From Heligmosomoides polygyrus polygyrus (lineage: Eukaryota > Nematoda > Chromadorea > Rhabditida > Heligmosomidae): a stretch of DNA of 64,000 nt. Below are positions 39,701 to 50,169 of this stretch, piece by piece. Location of the stretch: NCBI GenBank assembly GCA_947396885.1, contig OX377202.1, forward strand, positions 31,425,407 to 31,489,406, given 5' to 3'. A program made the translations under genes and the position numbers. The notes under the pieces are model-generated. The model saw nothing but the letters and a program-made list of their open reading frames with translations. It ran no database searches and was not told the origin of the DNA. How positions within the stretch are numbered: position 1 is the stretch's first letter; each line of letters starts with the position of its first letter.

Positions 39701-42700
39701 AGATTTTCGGGCAAGACCAGGACGGCGAAAATTGGCTTGCCTGCTAAACGAAGGGGAAAACGCTGGCTCCCGGGGACGGAGATAAGCTACTTATCAAGAT
39801 TACCTTACTCTCGTTCAGTACTGTTCAGTACACTGAACGCCCATTGCGAGACCACCTGGTAATTCCGTCTTAGTTCAACGAATGCATCATGGCACTGACT
39901 CCGCCGTAGTCATTCCTCTCGATTTTCTTTTATTCCCCTACGTTTTTCCTTTGTTCGATCATTTTTCTCTAGCATTTTGAGTTTCTTGATCGAAAGCATA
40001 ATAAAGGCAACCTGCATGCTTTCATTTCCTACAAAACTAACAAGACTATTCTTAAATAGAAAATACTTTGGGGATACAATGAGACACTGAGAAAGCTATT
40101 GAACGTGGAAAAAATTACAGGAAGGTAAAAAAAAACTATTTCTTCTAAGTCGCTTGGAATTAGCAGCTTTTGATCACGCCTTAAAACTGATGCACTTCAA
40201 GTGCCCAGCTCTCTGACTATTCAGAAAGAAAGGCATGCTACGTTAATTGTTTGCTGCAACCGAAATATTGTTTTAACCGGCACGATTTTACTAGCAGTCA
40301 GGAAACGCGTTGGCCTTTTCTCGAGCATTTAATGTTGCCTTTTTCAGGTGTATTTGGCGTAGTCATAGTTGCAATCCTACCGGAGACTCCCAAATATCTG
40401 GTAGCAAAAGGCGACTATGAAAAGGCTTCACTGTCAGTTCGATTTTATTTCGGGAAATCTGCCCATTTGGGTGATTCCTTGAAATCAATTGAAAGAGTGA
40501 GCACAAGTTTTTTCAGAAATTATATTTTTTGGTGCTTTTACCAGTGCTTCATGTTTGTAAACGTTTTCATTTTCAAGGATGTCGGCGAGGCTGCGACAAG
40601 TGAGGTTAGACTCGTAGACCTCTTCGCAGTACCTCACCTTAGAGCTGCACTGAAACTCTTCCTCGCATCCCTTCAGGCAAGAGGAAAGCTTCGTGACCTG
40701 CTTCGTGTTACGATAAACGACTTTACAGAACACTGTGGCGCTTTGGACAATTCTGTTCTCGTCAACCTTCTTCCTCGAACATGCAGGTGTCGAACATTCC
40801 TTGGCGCAGTCGTCGAGCTCTGTTATGGCCGGGGCGTACCTAGCTGGAACAATTGCTGGAGCCATTCTAATTGAGAGGTAACCTCCCTTTCTTGAGGATC
40901 GCACAGGCAACAAAACAAAAATCAGTTTTTGGCAATGGATTTTTCATCAAACGCAGTTCATCAACCTTCAGGTGTGGACGTCGAAAATTGATGCTATGTT
41001 GTAATACCGTCAACATTGCGTCACTTATTTTCTACGTCTTCTTCGCGGAAACTGCAAGGTTTTTTCGTCCAATGAGATACGGATGCTTGGCGATGTTTAC
41101 CCTTTTTGGCTTCACATTCGGGTAAGCCGAGCGTATTCTTCACCATTCAGGTAGAGGTTAGCCTCTAAGGTTTGTATTTTCAACCTTCTAGTAAAGGGTT
41201 TTAATCACTGTGGGAAAAACGCTAATGAAAAATAGGACTGCAGTGGCAAAGATAGTGGTTCCGATCACGGAGTCATAGCGTGGAATGTGACACTCATCAA
41301 AGGTAAAAGTCGCATTTCGTAGACAAATATACCAAATATGACACCGCACGCAGTTCAATTTGCTAAGGTGTTACTCCATTCGGAAACAAGTTTCGTTACC
41401 CGTCACCATTTGTTGTGCGCGGACATTGAAGGAGCAAGGAGTCCTGTAAGACCTCGTTTATACATCCAACACAGAGCGACGCGGTTAAGGGGTTGATGCA
41501 TGCAATCGCATAGCGCATTTATGGACGGCGATGGCCACTTCGATAATTCTCTTGACCTTACCCACATTCGCCCCTGTCTCTCGCCTAATTGTGCCCTGGC
41601 ATGGATCGACACGTCCAAGGTGCCCGCCATCTTGAGATCTCCAGACGTCATGCTTGCATGTGAAGATAAAACCGAACTCGAGCAATAGGCACAGGCGTGG
41701 TGCAATCGCTTAACATTTTCGGTCTCAAGCTAAACGTCAAAAAGACGGAGTACTTGACGACGGATGTGATTGAGGACGGATTTATTAAGATCAGTGGTAC
41801 TGAGCTCTTGCGAGTTGCATTTTTCAAGTATCTCGGATCAACAGTTACGTCCGATGGCAGCCTAAAGTTGGAAGTGAACGCGCGCGTGAGTGCAGCCTGG
41901 TCCAAATGGCGCTCACTGACTGGGAAGCTTTGCGACAGGACAATACCTGAGCACCACAAATCGAAGGTTTATGGAACAGTTGTCCGCCCAGTAGTGACGT
42001 TAGGTGCCCAGTGGTGGTCCGTGACTAAAGGCCGCCACAGACTTCTGCGGCGCCGCTCGGCGGCGCCGCTGCCCTATGCTTAACCATAGGGCAGAGACGC
42101 AGAGCTCGCCTCCAGCGGCGTCGCAGAAGTCTGTGGCGGCCTTAAGGCCTCTGTTATACTCCCCCGGGAGCATCCGCGGAACGTCCGCGGACCAATGGTG
42201 CACGGCGGACGCGGGCGTGGCGAGGCGCAGCGATTGGCCAGGTGAGGAGTCTCGGCGCGATTCCCGCCCTTTCGCGGATGCTCCCGCGGGAGTATAACAG
42301 AGGCCTAAGGAAATTGAGAGCCGCCTCAGTGTAATGGAGACGAAAATGCTACGGTGGACGGCTGGTGCTACGCATTTGGACCGCGTTCGCAACGACACCA
42401 TACGACAGAGATTCGGTGTCGCCCCGATAGCCGAGAAGCTGCGCGAAGCTCGTCTTCGATGGTACGGCCACGTCCTTCGCGCTAACGACGACGTAAGATT
42501 AGCCTGAACCTTGAGGTCCCTGGAAAGCGGCCCAGGGGACGCTCGAAGCAACGTTGGCTAGATACGTTGCATTTGGACTTAAAGATGGCTGGTGTGCACC
42601 CTGATCAAGCATTTGATCGGGGGAATTGGTGTCATCATACCAGAAGAGCGGACTCCGCCGTCAAGGGGACAGACGCTAATGAGAATGATGATCATGACGA

Positions 42701-43539
42701 TGATGATGGTCACTTCGAAATTCTTTCGACGACAACTCCAAGCAATAACTTATAATTGCGTACCTACAACACGAGGTGATGCACAGATTTCAGGGTGCTC
42801 TATGATTTGCTTTTTCTTCCTCAGTTTTTTTTCACTACGCTTTGTCTTCTACGTGCCTGTACGTGCCTCTTCGACAATTTTCTACCATTAGAGCAGCAAT
42901 GCTGTGTCTCAATCCACCTCGATCAATCGCATCGCGCTGATTTCGAGAGCAACGCGATCCACAGCGCAATTGGTCGCGGTTCCACGCATTGACCTCCGGC
43001 CGAAGTAGCGTCGATGACGAGCTACGCAATCTTCCAATTTGGCCTGGCAATGTCTGCCCTCCACTTCACCATTTTAATACCTCACCCCGGGTAGAGCGTA
43101 GCGTCTGCGATAGAAAAGGTTATGAGCTGAATTATTGAGTTTGTTAGGTAAGGCATGCATCTTCTTTCTGATTTTAAAGATAGCTCTAACAGAGGATTTT
43201 TGTGGATTTTGGAAGCAGTTTGCAACGAGTCAGCCTGCTGGTTCTATATGCTGTTCTCTTTTTAGAGCAGGAGTGGGACCAGTCGCTCGTTTTATCGGCA
43301 TCGAGTTGGTGCCTCTGCGTTATCGTAGCATTATAACAACGGTCGGCTTCACGTGGGACACGGTGACCAGCTGCGCAACGGCATTCCTTTGCGGACCACT
43401 GTTCCACCTCATCGGGCCTTTTGCATTCCTTCTGCTTTTCGTTGCACCTTCCTCGTTATGTACTGCCTACCTCTATCTATATCTTCCTGAGACAAAAGGC
43501 AGAGATAGCGAAGAAATTGTCAACATTCTAAAGAGATAG
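36603..43539 (+). CDS. Sugar-transporter-like MFS protein (SLC2 family), 9 exons
   Basis: Spliced gene of about 467 aa. Exons: 36603-36774, 36837-36944, 36992-37146, 39186-39333, 40348-40496, 40578-40676, 40729-40877, 40972-41121, 43266-43539; all phases join. Twelve hydrophobic segments are expected and the sugar-porter signatures are in order: EKFGRK after TM2, EVSPSSIRG after TM4, LPETPKYL after TM6, ERCGRRK after TM8, ARFIGIELVPLRYRS after TM10, PETKGR at the C-terminus. The family moves hexoses or related polyols across the plasma membrane; the substrate here is unknown and the N-terminus (VNYQYAFSCTYTN) is divergent from vertebrate GLUTs. A mariner lies in intron 3 and an RTE fragment with MITEs in intron 8. 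No frame break, so it is probably functional. Confidence 0.92.
36837..36944 (+). CDS. Transporter exon 2 (TM2, FGRK motif)
   Basis: Encodes SKYSWLWNVVINLWFIGFLP and the cytoplasmic EKFGRK signature of sugar porters. Ends at GTAAGT. Confidence 0.85.
36992..37146 (+). CDS. Transporter exon 3 (TM3-TM4)
   Basis: After a TTGCAG acceptor. Encodes AFLVGNILNAIGSVLRCAS to LCGFATAIAYCSLVLYLQ. Ends at GTAGGA. Confidence 0.9.
37195..38405 (+). mobile_element. Mariner element with transposase relic, in transporter intron 3
   Basis: About 1.2 kb with related inverted ends (TTGGGTCGTTGC at 37195; GCAACGACCTAG ending 38405) next to TA dinucleotides. The transposase fragments match the Hsmar1/cecropia-like mariners: REHFDVDCSTISRHLNAIGK, KLDKWIPHELT, LTCDDKWIFYDSRRRSAQWL (first catalytic Asp), a later LNDNASAR block, and LPHSAYLPNLSPIDYHF, where the third-Asp block PPYSPDLSPTDYHF has decayed. 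Multiple stops and frame changes. A different mariner lineage from those at 3.3 and 15 kb. Confidence 0.85.
38406..39185 (+). other. Intron 3 remainder of the transporter gene
   Basis: AT-rich. Open frame 38939-39337 runs into exon 4 in another frame and is not coding as far as can be seen. Confidence 0.5.
39186..39333 (+). CDS. Transporter exon 4 (EVSPSSIRG)
   Basis: After a CATTCAG acceptor, 2 kb downstream of exon 3. Encodes EVSPSSIRGMTSCLNGLVYS and TM5-TM6 to LLYYFLSAVPP. Ends at GTAAGT in phase 1. Confidence 0.92.
39334..40347 (+). other. Intron 4 of the transporter gene
   Basis: 1.0-kb intron; no repeat or gene identified. Confidence 0.6.
40348..40496 (+). CDS. Transporter exon 5 (PETPKYL)
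   Basis: After a TTTTTCAG acceptor. Encodes VFGVVIVAILPETPKYLVAK, the PESPR-type motif at the end of TM6, and the start of the central cytoplasmic loop. Ends at GTGAGC. Confidence 0.92.
40578..40676 (+). CDS. Transporter exon 6 (central loop)
   Basis: After TTTTCAAG. Encodes DVGEAATSEVRLVDLFAVPH to LASLQ. It is followed by a GC donor (CAG|GCAAGA) instead of GT. Confidence 0.85.
40677..40728 (+). other. 52-bp GC-AG intron
   Basis: Donor CAG|GCAAGA and acceptor CTTTACAG. Removing it joins LASLQ to NTVALWT in frame; retention shifts the frame away from TM7. Non-GT donor in an otherwise consensus site. Confidence 0.85.
40729..40877 (+). CDS. Transporter exon 7 (TM7-TM8)
   Basis: After CTTTACAG. 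Encodes NTVALWTILFSSTFFLEHAG to GAYLAGTIAGAILIER. Ends at GTAACC in phase 2. Confidence 0.9.
40972..41121 (+). CDS. Transporter exon 8 (ERCGRRK, TM9-TM10)
   Basis: After AACCTTCAG. Encodes CGRRKLMLCCNTVNIASLIF and RYGCLAMFTLFGFTFG. Ends at GTAAGC. Confidence 0.92.
41122..41639 (+). other. Intron 8 of the transporter gene, left part
   Basis: No gene identified. The frame at 41500-41688 includes a decayed LINE stretch ending in VMLACEDKTELEQ. Confidence 0.4.
42029..42142. mobile_element. MITE 1, TAA-flanked (PIF/Harbinger-like)
   Basis: 114 bp with 29-bp inverted termini (starts AGGCCGCCACAGACTTCTGC; ends in its complement, 28 of 29 matching). Flanked by TAA at 42026-42028 and 42143-42145. 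Three-base TAA duplication suggests the PIF/Harbinger group. GC-rich with an inner hairpin around TGCCCTATG/CATAGGGCA. Confidence 0.85.
42146..42305. mobile_element. MITE 2, TAA-flanked, adjacent to MITE 1
   Basis: 160 bp with inverted termini of about 33 bp (starts GGCCTCTGTTATACTCCC; ends in its complement). Flanked by TAA at 42143-42145 and 42306-42308, sharing the middle TAA with MITE 1. Different terminus sequence, so a different family. Confidence 0.85.
42713..43265 (+). other. Intron 8 remainder
   Basis: A GC-richer block at 42900-43090 contains a short hydrophobic frame (MTSYAIFQFGLAMSALHFTI, 43014-43080) ending in a stop. It is not needed by the transporter model and is unexplained. 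Confidence 0.4.
43266..43539 (+). CDS. Transporter exon 9 (TM10-TM12, PETKGR, stop)
   Basis: After TTTTTAG. Encodes AGVGPVARFIGIELVPLRYR, TM11, TM12 and LPETKGRDSEEIVNILKR, then TAG. The stop is supplied by a 31-bp tandem duplication (43502-43563). Confidence 0.92.
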
Positions 43540-43563
43540 CGAAGAAATTGTCAACATTCTAAA
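43502..43563 (+). repeat. 31-bp tandem duplication across the transporter stop codon
   Basis: GAGATAGCGAAGAAATTGTC...CATTCTAAA occurs twice, 31 bp apart. The second copy is out of frame and its GAGATAG creates the TAG stop. Confidence 0.95.
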
Positions 43564-44975
43564 GTGACAGCTAAGCGTAAAGAAAGATATTTATACGATG
43601 CTAAAGATAGGAAAAGGCTGCATCACTTAATGTTATATTTTTCTTCTGTAGCGAAAAGAACTCAAGTAGAAGAGAACTAGAGTGAGAGTTAAAACAACGA
43701 AGAAAAGGGAAAAGAACTAGCCTAAAAACATGGCGAAGTTGAGGGCAAGTCGAAACTAAAAGACCCTAGGAAACCACCTTTCCTGTAGAAAATGCCTTTT
43801 AAATAATTTCCATTTAAGTCCCTTCGAGAAGAAAATCATTTGGTTATTTGGTTCGTGCGATGCCTTGACACATCAACTTTTTACATGAATGTAAAGAAAG
43901 AATTCGATCGCTGAATTCTCTAAAGACCATGCGTCTCTCGGGTAAGGGGCTCAGCAGGAAATCTTGAAGTGTCACTATTGCCAGAGAAAATTCTTGTCCT
44001 GTTCCGAACTCTGCTGTTTATCCGTTGTATTCTGCTATCTTCTTGAATATTTTTTCTTTCAATGTGTTGTTGCCTAACGATTTTCTAAGCGGAATAAATG
44101 TATAGAATACGTGCATGTGTTGTTGATGCCTTATTAGTCGTAGTCGCCAGCAGAATCGACATCGCCTTTATTGAGGCTGTTTTTCGTGTCTGCCCCTTCT
44201 TTAGAGCCTGGAGGACTTAAAATAATTCCTCCCTATCCCAGACACCATTTCTTCCTATAGGAAGTTTACAGGAGGCTAGAAACATGATCAAAGCTGAAGG
44301 ATGAAAGAATGACCAACTTTACTGGTTGCAATACTTAACCGCCAATGACGTGTAGGCAGTTGAAACGTGGATGAAACAGCGGGACCACCCGGCTTCTTTA
44401 CATTACTCCAACGCGAACTCGAGCGATCGCCGAATGCGACGTCGCGGCGGTGAAATTCGGACGTGCGCTTGTCTAACGAAGAGCATTATGTGTGTCGCCA
44501 GATAGTGTGGACTGGTCAAATCTCACAATTTGTCGCCACTTTCACTTCGAACTAGTACCAATTACCTTACCTAAATTTGTAGGAATGGAAGGCTAGTCAA
44601 TGCCGCTACCTATCGATAGGTCTACCAACATGATCTGAAATTCCTAAATTATGATGAAAAATAGAAAGAAAAGTGAACGCGATCAAGAAAAACACGGACG
44701 GTGATAAGAACACTGCCTTAAATGGAGGCTGAATTAGAAGCGACTCACTGAGCATTTCGCTGAAGGTAATGAGCCTACTGAGAATTTTTTGGTCATTATA
44801 GGGTAATCGAAATCCTTGTGGTTTGAGGCGCTTTGTTTAGATTGTGTCCTGGCGCTGTAGCATGCAACCTCCGTTTTCTGCTTTCTTAGGCGAAAATGCG
44901 AAACACAGTTTGAAAGAGGAGAAGGAATCTTTAAGACGGTTTGCACAAATATGCGCGTATCTATGCGTAAATGGG
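43564..44975. other. 3' flank and intergenic DNA
   Basis: No gene supported. Probably includes the transporter 3' UTR to about 44110. Confidence 0.45.
44093..44098 (+). terminator. Candidate poly(A) signal of the transporter gene
   Basis: First clear AATAAA downstream of the stop, about 550 bp into the 3' flank. Assignment is positional only. Confidence 0.35.
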
Positions 44976-45292
44976 CGCGTGGAGCGCAGTCGGAGGAGAC
45001 GCGGGCTGTCGCCTGCACCCGATACCAGGTTCCTGGATCGGATTTTCCGCCCAGGCCAACCAAGCCTTCCATCCCTCCGGGGTCGGTGAATTGGTACCAG
45101 ACTTGTCTGGGAAGGATAAAGCACTGACTTGTACATCGGCTGGCCACTGCAAGTCATTGTATAGCCAAATAAACACGCATTCAACACGCCTCCACGACAT
45201 CCAGTACAAGTAGAACGCGTGGCGCATCCCAAAAAGGATTGAATAATGCCGTCCTTTATCCTTCTCCTTCTCCTTATCCTTATCTATGCGTA
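44976..45292 (+). repeat. Dispersed ~300-bp repeat, copy D
   Basis: Best-preserved member with copy E: GCGCAGTCGGAGGAG, CCAACCAAGCCTTCCATCCC, GTCGGTGAATTGGTACCAGA, GGCCACTGCAAGTCATTGTA, GAACGCGTGGCGCATCCC, then a CCTTTATCC(TTCTCC)n tail. Confidence 0.9.
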
Positions 45293-46440
45293 TATATGTG
45301 GTAAATTGTAAATTGCATGCGCTCCAAAACTGGCGTTTTCTTGGACATGTCACCGCAAGCACAGCTGCTAACTAAGGTGTATGAAATGTTGCGCTTGCAC
45401 TACGTCTTGGTGAGAGCCAACACGGGGTTGCGCGCCATTAATCGAATTTACTCCTACAGATAGGGACAGTTTAGTGTGGCTTTTGCTTTGTTCTCTGTTT
45501 TGAACAGCCGCAGAAATAGAAACGGTGGAGGTCAGGTCAGTTTGGGTTTAAAATAGGGAAGCTCTGTCTAGCTTATGAAAAAATGAATTGAAGAGTATAA
45601 AATCAGGAAATTTTGATTTTTCTAGAAGCGGTTCGTTTTGCCACCTATTTCCAGACGAACCTTTTTAATTATAACACCTCTACGGTGTCCCGTCCGTGAA
45701 GGGAGAGGCTTTATGAACATTTAAACAAATTATCAGAGTTTAATTATGAATTTGAAACGTTCATCTACCGAGAAAAACAATGTGTCCGAATAGACTGGCA
45801 CCAGATCTTCAAAACACAATCCTAAACAAAGCGTGCTGCCGCAAAGATTATTAGTAGTGTTAACTGTGGCAATGACCCTGTGAACTACGCTCTAACATTT
45901 ATACAGTGAATGCAGCAAAAGCACCCTTCCTATAATAGCGTTACAGCAACAGCTCCTGACACATAAGAAGCGGTAAACTTTCAAAAGAACATTACATCAG
46001 ATTCGGCGGACGTACTGTCTACCCCTCTTTCCCCTGGCGCGCTCACCACTAACCTCCTAGGCCTGCTTCAGAGCAGGGTCAAGCGTGGGGTTCGATTTTT
46101 GCCGAAAATTTACGACCCCCCTCCCTCCCAGAGTGGGTCCGGTACGACCCCCCCCCCTTGTGTAAACCAACGTTTTATTTCCTATCCGCATCGAATTTTT
46201 TAAATTTTTTATGCGGTTTTTGTACCGTTGAATAGGTCCTTCTTTCCAGGTGCAGCATAGACTGTGTCAGATTAGTCCAAGAAAGAGTGTTACTAAGTAA
46301 CTGTTTAATTTAATAATTTGTTAGAAAAAACGCTGATAAAGGTTTTGTGTTTGTAATCTTTTGATAATAATATTTTGTTTGTTTACAGTTGAAAGTAAAG
46401 CACTTTTGAGAGCAGTTTTCAAATTAATCACAATGAGTTC
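45293..46440. other. Intergenic, no gene identified
   Basis: Contains C-rich runs near 46120-46160. Nothing recognised. Confidence 0.4.
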
Positions 46441-47640
46441 AACTTTTCAGGCTTTCCGAGCATCTCGGGGACCCGGCACATTTTTGTACGTGAAGAAGCA
46501 ACATCTGCATTCGAAATTGTACTTTGTACAATGCCGAGTGTTAATTTCTAAAGCTGACTTGAGTGCTTTGTCAACAAATTTTTTTTTAGTCACTCGGAAG
46601 CGATGACGGAACGGCAACCGTAGGATGGATTTTCTAGGAATGCCTACGAAGACGTGGAGTCTCTCATTCGCCCGCAAAGTTGTAAAAATTAATATAAAAA
46701 TGTTTTAAATAAAGATTATATTTCTTGTTAAAAATAAAGTTTTTCTGCACCCAGATTTGGAGTCAATGAGAAGTTTCCATTTTTCAGTTTTTTTTTTCAG
46801 GAAGTCACGGACGCGACAGTTTTCTGCCTGAACGAGCTACATCTACGTCCTAAATTGCCGTCTATGAAATTTGAATTGTCTATTGCTAAGGAAAAATAAG
46901 TGCTTTTCCTACAAGATTTTTGGAAGCACTCTTCGAACCGATGACCGAATGGCAACCGGAGGATGGACTTGTCAACTAATTGTTTCTCTTCTGCAGAAAA
47001 CATCATCAGAAAGTGGAGTTGTACGCAATATTGTTTTAATCCACAGTTTGACAACGGTAATAAAACCTGTTTTTCTGAAAGGATCCACTGTATGAACAGG
47101 CGCTCCGATTTGTATGATTTGCCGAAATTTTTCGACACCGTTAATTACATGGAGGCCGCTATTTTTACAGCCTGCCTTTTAAAGCGTAGAACCTACACTT
47201 CTTATTGTTTTAAAAGCTTTGTGAATTTTTCAGAGATGTCGCACAAACTCCGAAATATGGTAGGTTACGTGGAGCCATTGCGTTATCCGATATCACCGAT
47301 CGCCACTGAAGGATGGACTTCTCGCGGCAAAAAATTTCTACCTTCTGGAGGAAGAGCATCAGAGAGTGAAAACTGATCTTAGAGTTCATGATGTGATTAA
47401 TATACAATCAAAAACTAAGCTTCTTCGAAGTGATCTCCGATATGATCAGGGAAGATCGATTTGCAAATTCTCATGTTTCATGAAAAATAATTTTTTACCT
47501 GAACCAGATCGCGCACACAGTTGAAATCTTGCCACAAAAATTAACAGGTCTTGTTCAATGCACAGTGTAAAAATCATGGTTTTCTGAAACGAATAGATTG
47601 GATCGACCACTGGTCGATATGGCACCGACGTCATGGGAGC
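46441..47640. repeat. Diverged tandem repeat, ~340-bp period
   Basis: Three related blocks: GAYGGAACGGCAACCGTAGGATGGA-like (46600-46630), GACCGAATGGCAACCGGAGG (46941-46960 region) and CGATCGCCACTGAAGGATGGACTT (47297-47320). Each is followed by a block like GTTTTTCTGCAC / CTGTTTTTCTGAAAGGATCC / GGTTTTCTGAAACGAATAG. The similarity is patchy, so boundaries are approximate. The array runs into the assembly gap. Confidence 0.5.
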
Positions 47641-47699
47641 GACGAAATTCGGCGTTCACAAAAATGACTATAACTCGGTAAGTTTCCACAATTTGAAAA

Positions 47700-47899
47700 N
47701 NNNNNNNNNNNNNNNNNNNNNNNNNNNNNNNNNNNNNNNNNNNNNNNNNNNNNNNNNNNNNNNNNNNNNNNNNNNNNNNNNNNNNNNNNNNNNNNNNNNN
47801 NNNNNNNNNNNNNNNNNNNNNNNNNNNNNNNNNNNNNNNNNNNNNNNNNNNNNNNNNNNNNNNNNNNNNNNNNNNNNNNNNNNNNNNNNNNNNNNNNNN
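47700..47899. other. Assembly gap, 200 N
   Basis: Exactly 200 undetermined bases; true length unknown. Confidence 0.99.
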
Positions 47900-47958
47900 G
47901 CATAGAAATCTACTTTAAACGGCCAAAATCTATTCGATCTTCTTAGATTCGAATGTGC

Positions 47959-47981
47959 TTGTGGTCTACTGTAGACCACAA
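47959..47981. repeat. Short perfect palindrome
   Basis: TTGTGGTCTAC T GTAGACCACAA, 11-bp arms with a 1-nt centre. Confidence 0.85.
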
Positions 47982-48539
47982 AAAACACGGCTTTCGTACC
48001 CATTTTGTACAGGAGCAACCGAAGTTCAAAGATAGGAGAATTCCTACGCCGCATATTGAGATTGGACCAATCCCTTGTTGGAAGGAAGAAAATCTAGTCA
48101 TTTCTATCCATTTCTCAAAGCCATTTTACACGTTCATAAAGACCATCGTTCCCACAATGGAACAGTAGAATACCGTCTTCTGTAGCAGGCTACTAGTTGG
48201 GTAATTCTTAACTAAATCTTAGGTTCCGCGCGTTTGCGCTCATCTGAAATCGGGCCTATCTTAATCAAACTTGGCACTACTTAGTACCACAATGACACTT
48301 GATGCGTAACAAATACAGATCTGCTGTAACAATAGAGGATTTCTGTGTTTCGATGAACCTCGTCAACGAAAAGCCTTAAGGACATGCCACTGGGGATCTT
48401 GGAGGGGTCGTAAATCAATTAACGGAGCCGAGCAAGCAAAAGCTCCATAACTAGGCCACTGTGCAATCGTTTTAGATGACGTTTAGATCGCTGGATAGAA
48501 AATGAGACGGAGCCTCTAATGGTGTTAATTAGATTTTAA
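47982..48539. other. Intergenic, no gene identified
   Basis: No supported feature. Confidence 0.4.
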
Positions 48540-48790
48540 ACAAAGAACTTTGAAAAGAGTTATGGCAATGCGACGCTTTGTGACGGATTAATCCGTCGCA
48601 AAGCGTCTTATTTGCAAAGAATTTGAGCGGTATTGTACAAGCACTCGTGCCCACTCGATTGATAGGTTCGATTATATATACGTTGTTCACGGCACACTCC
48701 TAGGGCAATTTGGACAGTCTTAGAGCAATTCTTGAGTAGGGCGGCTAGGAATTTCCGATAAATCTCTTCAAACGGTCACTCTACAATCTA
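48540..48790. repeat. Partial copy of the 28.6-32.4 kb foldback family
   Basis: Carries the related palindrome (48572-48607), then GATTGATAGGTTCGATTATATAT, TTGTTCACGGCACACTCC and GAATTTCCGATAAATCTCTTC, matching the arm segments at 31740-31860. Confidence 0.8.
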
Positions 48791-49899
48791 TTGCTCACTC
48801 TACAGGGCGCCTATTGGATTGATTACGTCTGGCCCATAAGCGTTGCTCAACTCTATTGAGTGATACGTTAAAAGAAAGAGCTCGAGCTGCTGAGCTCAAA
48901 TATATGTTTCTTTTCACAATTGCTTGATTTAAAAAAAAAACGTTATTTAAAAAAGCCGCCTTGGAACGCTCCAAAGCGTTCTCTTCGGCAATTGACCAAA
49001 TCATATGCGCGGTACTGTATATGACTCTTCAACCTTAACTGCACAACACTCTCTCAGAACCACTCAAACCATGATGTACGCTGCCCATTGCTCTTTCAAA
49101 TATCAGCTGCAACTAAACCTGTCTATTAGTGTGAAATCTGAACCGCTAAGCTGGTGCAGCCGATCCGCTAAGTTTGAAATTTCCGTCACGTTTCACTTCA
49201 GTAGTGGAGTTAACTCTTTGCTTCTGCCTTCTCGGGCCCGCACGTACTCTCTGCCAGGAGCAAGCCGGATTGTCAGTCGGTACAACTACTGAATGGGGCT
49301 TCCTCCCGTGAGTCAGCAATGAACGACTGATTTTGGATGACCATTTAATTTTGTTCCGTTTCGTGACACGTCCATACAGTTCGCCCTTCAAAAACTTGCA
49401 CTTGGTAAACTGAAAGCGCATCGAGAGGAGAGCCGTACATCAGTAAAAACCAGCAGTACTAAAGGGCCACTGGCCAGAAACGGTCCCACTATTGCATGTA
49501 TGGTAGTGTGAGTTGTGTAAAGCTTCAAGAATCTACCGCCTATCAGCCTATAAAACTGCGTAATTTGAGGACTAGGACTCAGTAGAATGAGAACTAATCG
49601 ATAAGTCTCGGTCTTTTCCGGACTACTCTTTCTGATTTTCGAGGCCTTCTCTCCCTCACACGAAAAGCCGAACCATGCGAGGAAGAAGTAGTGCAATCGC
49701 ACACAGAACTTGAGACATGAAAGGCGACGATCGGCATCAGTCGTGTGATAATGCGATTGAAGATGATGTGTCGAATCTTACTAACTAACATCAATGACAA
49801 GGACTGTAAAACCCTAAATTATCCGATCGCCCTGTTTCTCTACTCCACTTCTACAAACACTTTAACAACTTTACTTCTTTGCTGATAGGTTTTGGTGAG
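48791..49899. other. Intergenic region downstream of the secreted-protein gene
   Basis: Unrecognised frames at 49005-49292 (plus) and 49146-49702 (minus). No domain or splice support. Confidence 0.4.
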
Positions 49900-50169
49900 C
49901 TAGAATTCATCGCTTTCATCAGATGATTCTGAATCCCCATCAGTGTTGTCGCTTTTTTCTTCGGAGCTTTGCTCGCTGCTGGTGAAGTGCGAGCCACCTT
50001 TCCTGGCCACTTTCTTCGCACCGCTTATTTTAACCGGCTTCTGTTCACACACTTCAGCCGCTTGCTCGAATGATTTGGGATCGAGAATGCTGTATAGAAC
50101 GCTGAAATGGTCGCCGAACACGATGATATAGTCGATCTGCGCAATCTGCTCGTCATTCTTGTCGTAGGC
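49900..50169 (-). CDS. Secreted protein exon 3 (acidic tail, stop)
   Basis: After a CGTTTCAG acceptor: AYDKNDEQIAQIDYIIVFGD through the acidic tail to a TAG at 49902-49900. Confidence 0.88.
   Translation of the reverse strand, partial: AYDKNDEQIAQIDYIIVFGDHFSVLYSILDPKSFEQAAEVCEQKPVKISGAKKVARKGGSHFTSSEQSSEEKSDNTDGDSESSDESDEF

Larger units (their letters stand above)
41640..42712 (+). pseudogene. RTE LINE ORF2 C-terminal part, interrupted by two MITEs
   Basis: Begins in the block just after the YADD active site (VMLACEDKTELEQ), then SLNIFGLKLNVKKTEYLTTD, FKYLGSTVTSDGSLKLEVNA, SAAWSKWRSLTGK and VVRPVVTLGAQWWSVTK. After 280 bp of inserted MITEs it resumes KEIESRLSVMETKMLRWTAG and REARLRWYGHVLRAND, then frameshifts and ends in a GATGATGATG tail near 42712. 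It is a different copy from the 17-20 kb RTE and retains the region deleted there only from this point on. Confidence 0.88.

Noticed and set aside
47631..48054. Open frames spanning the N run
   Set aside because: Created by undetermined bases.
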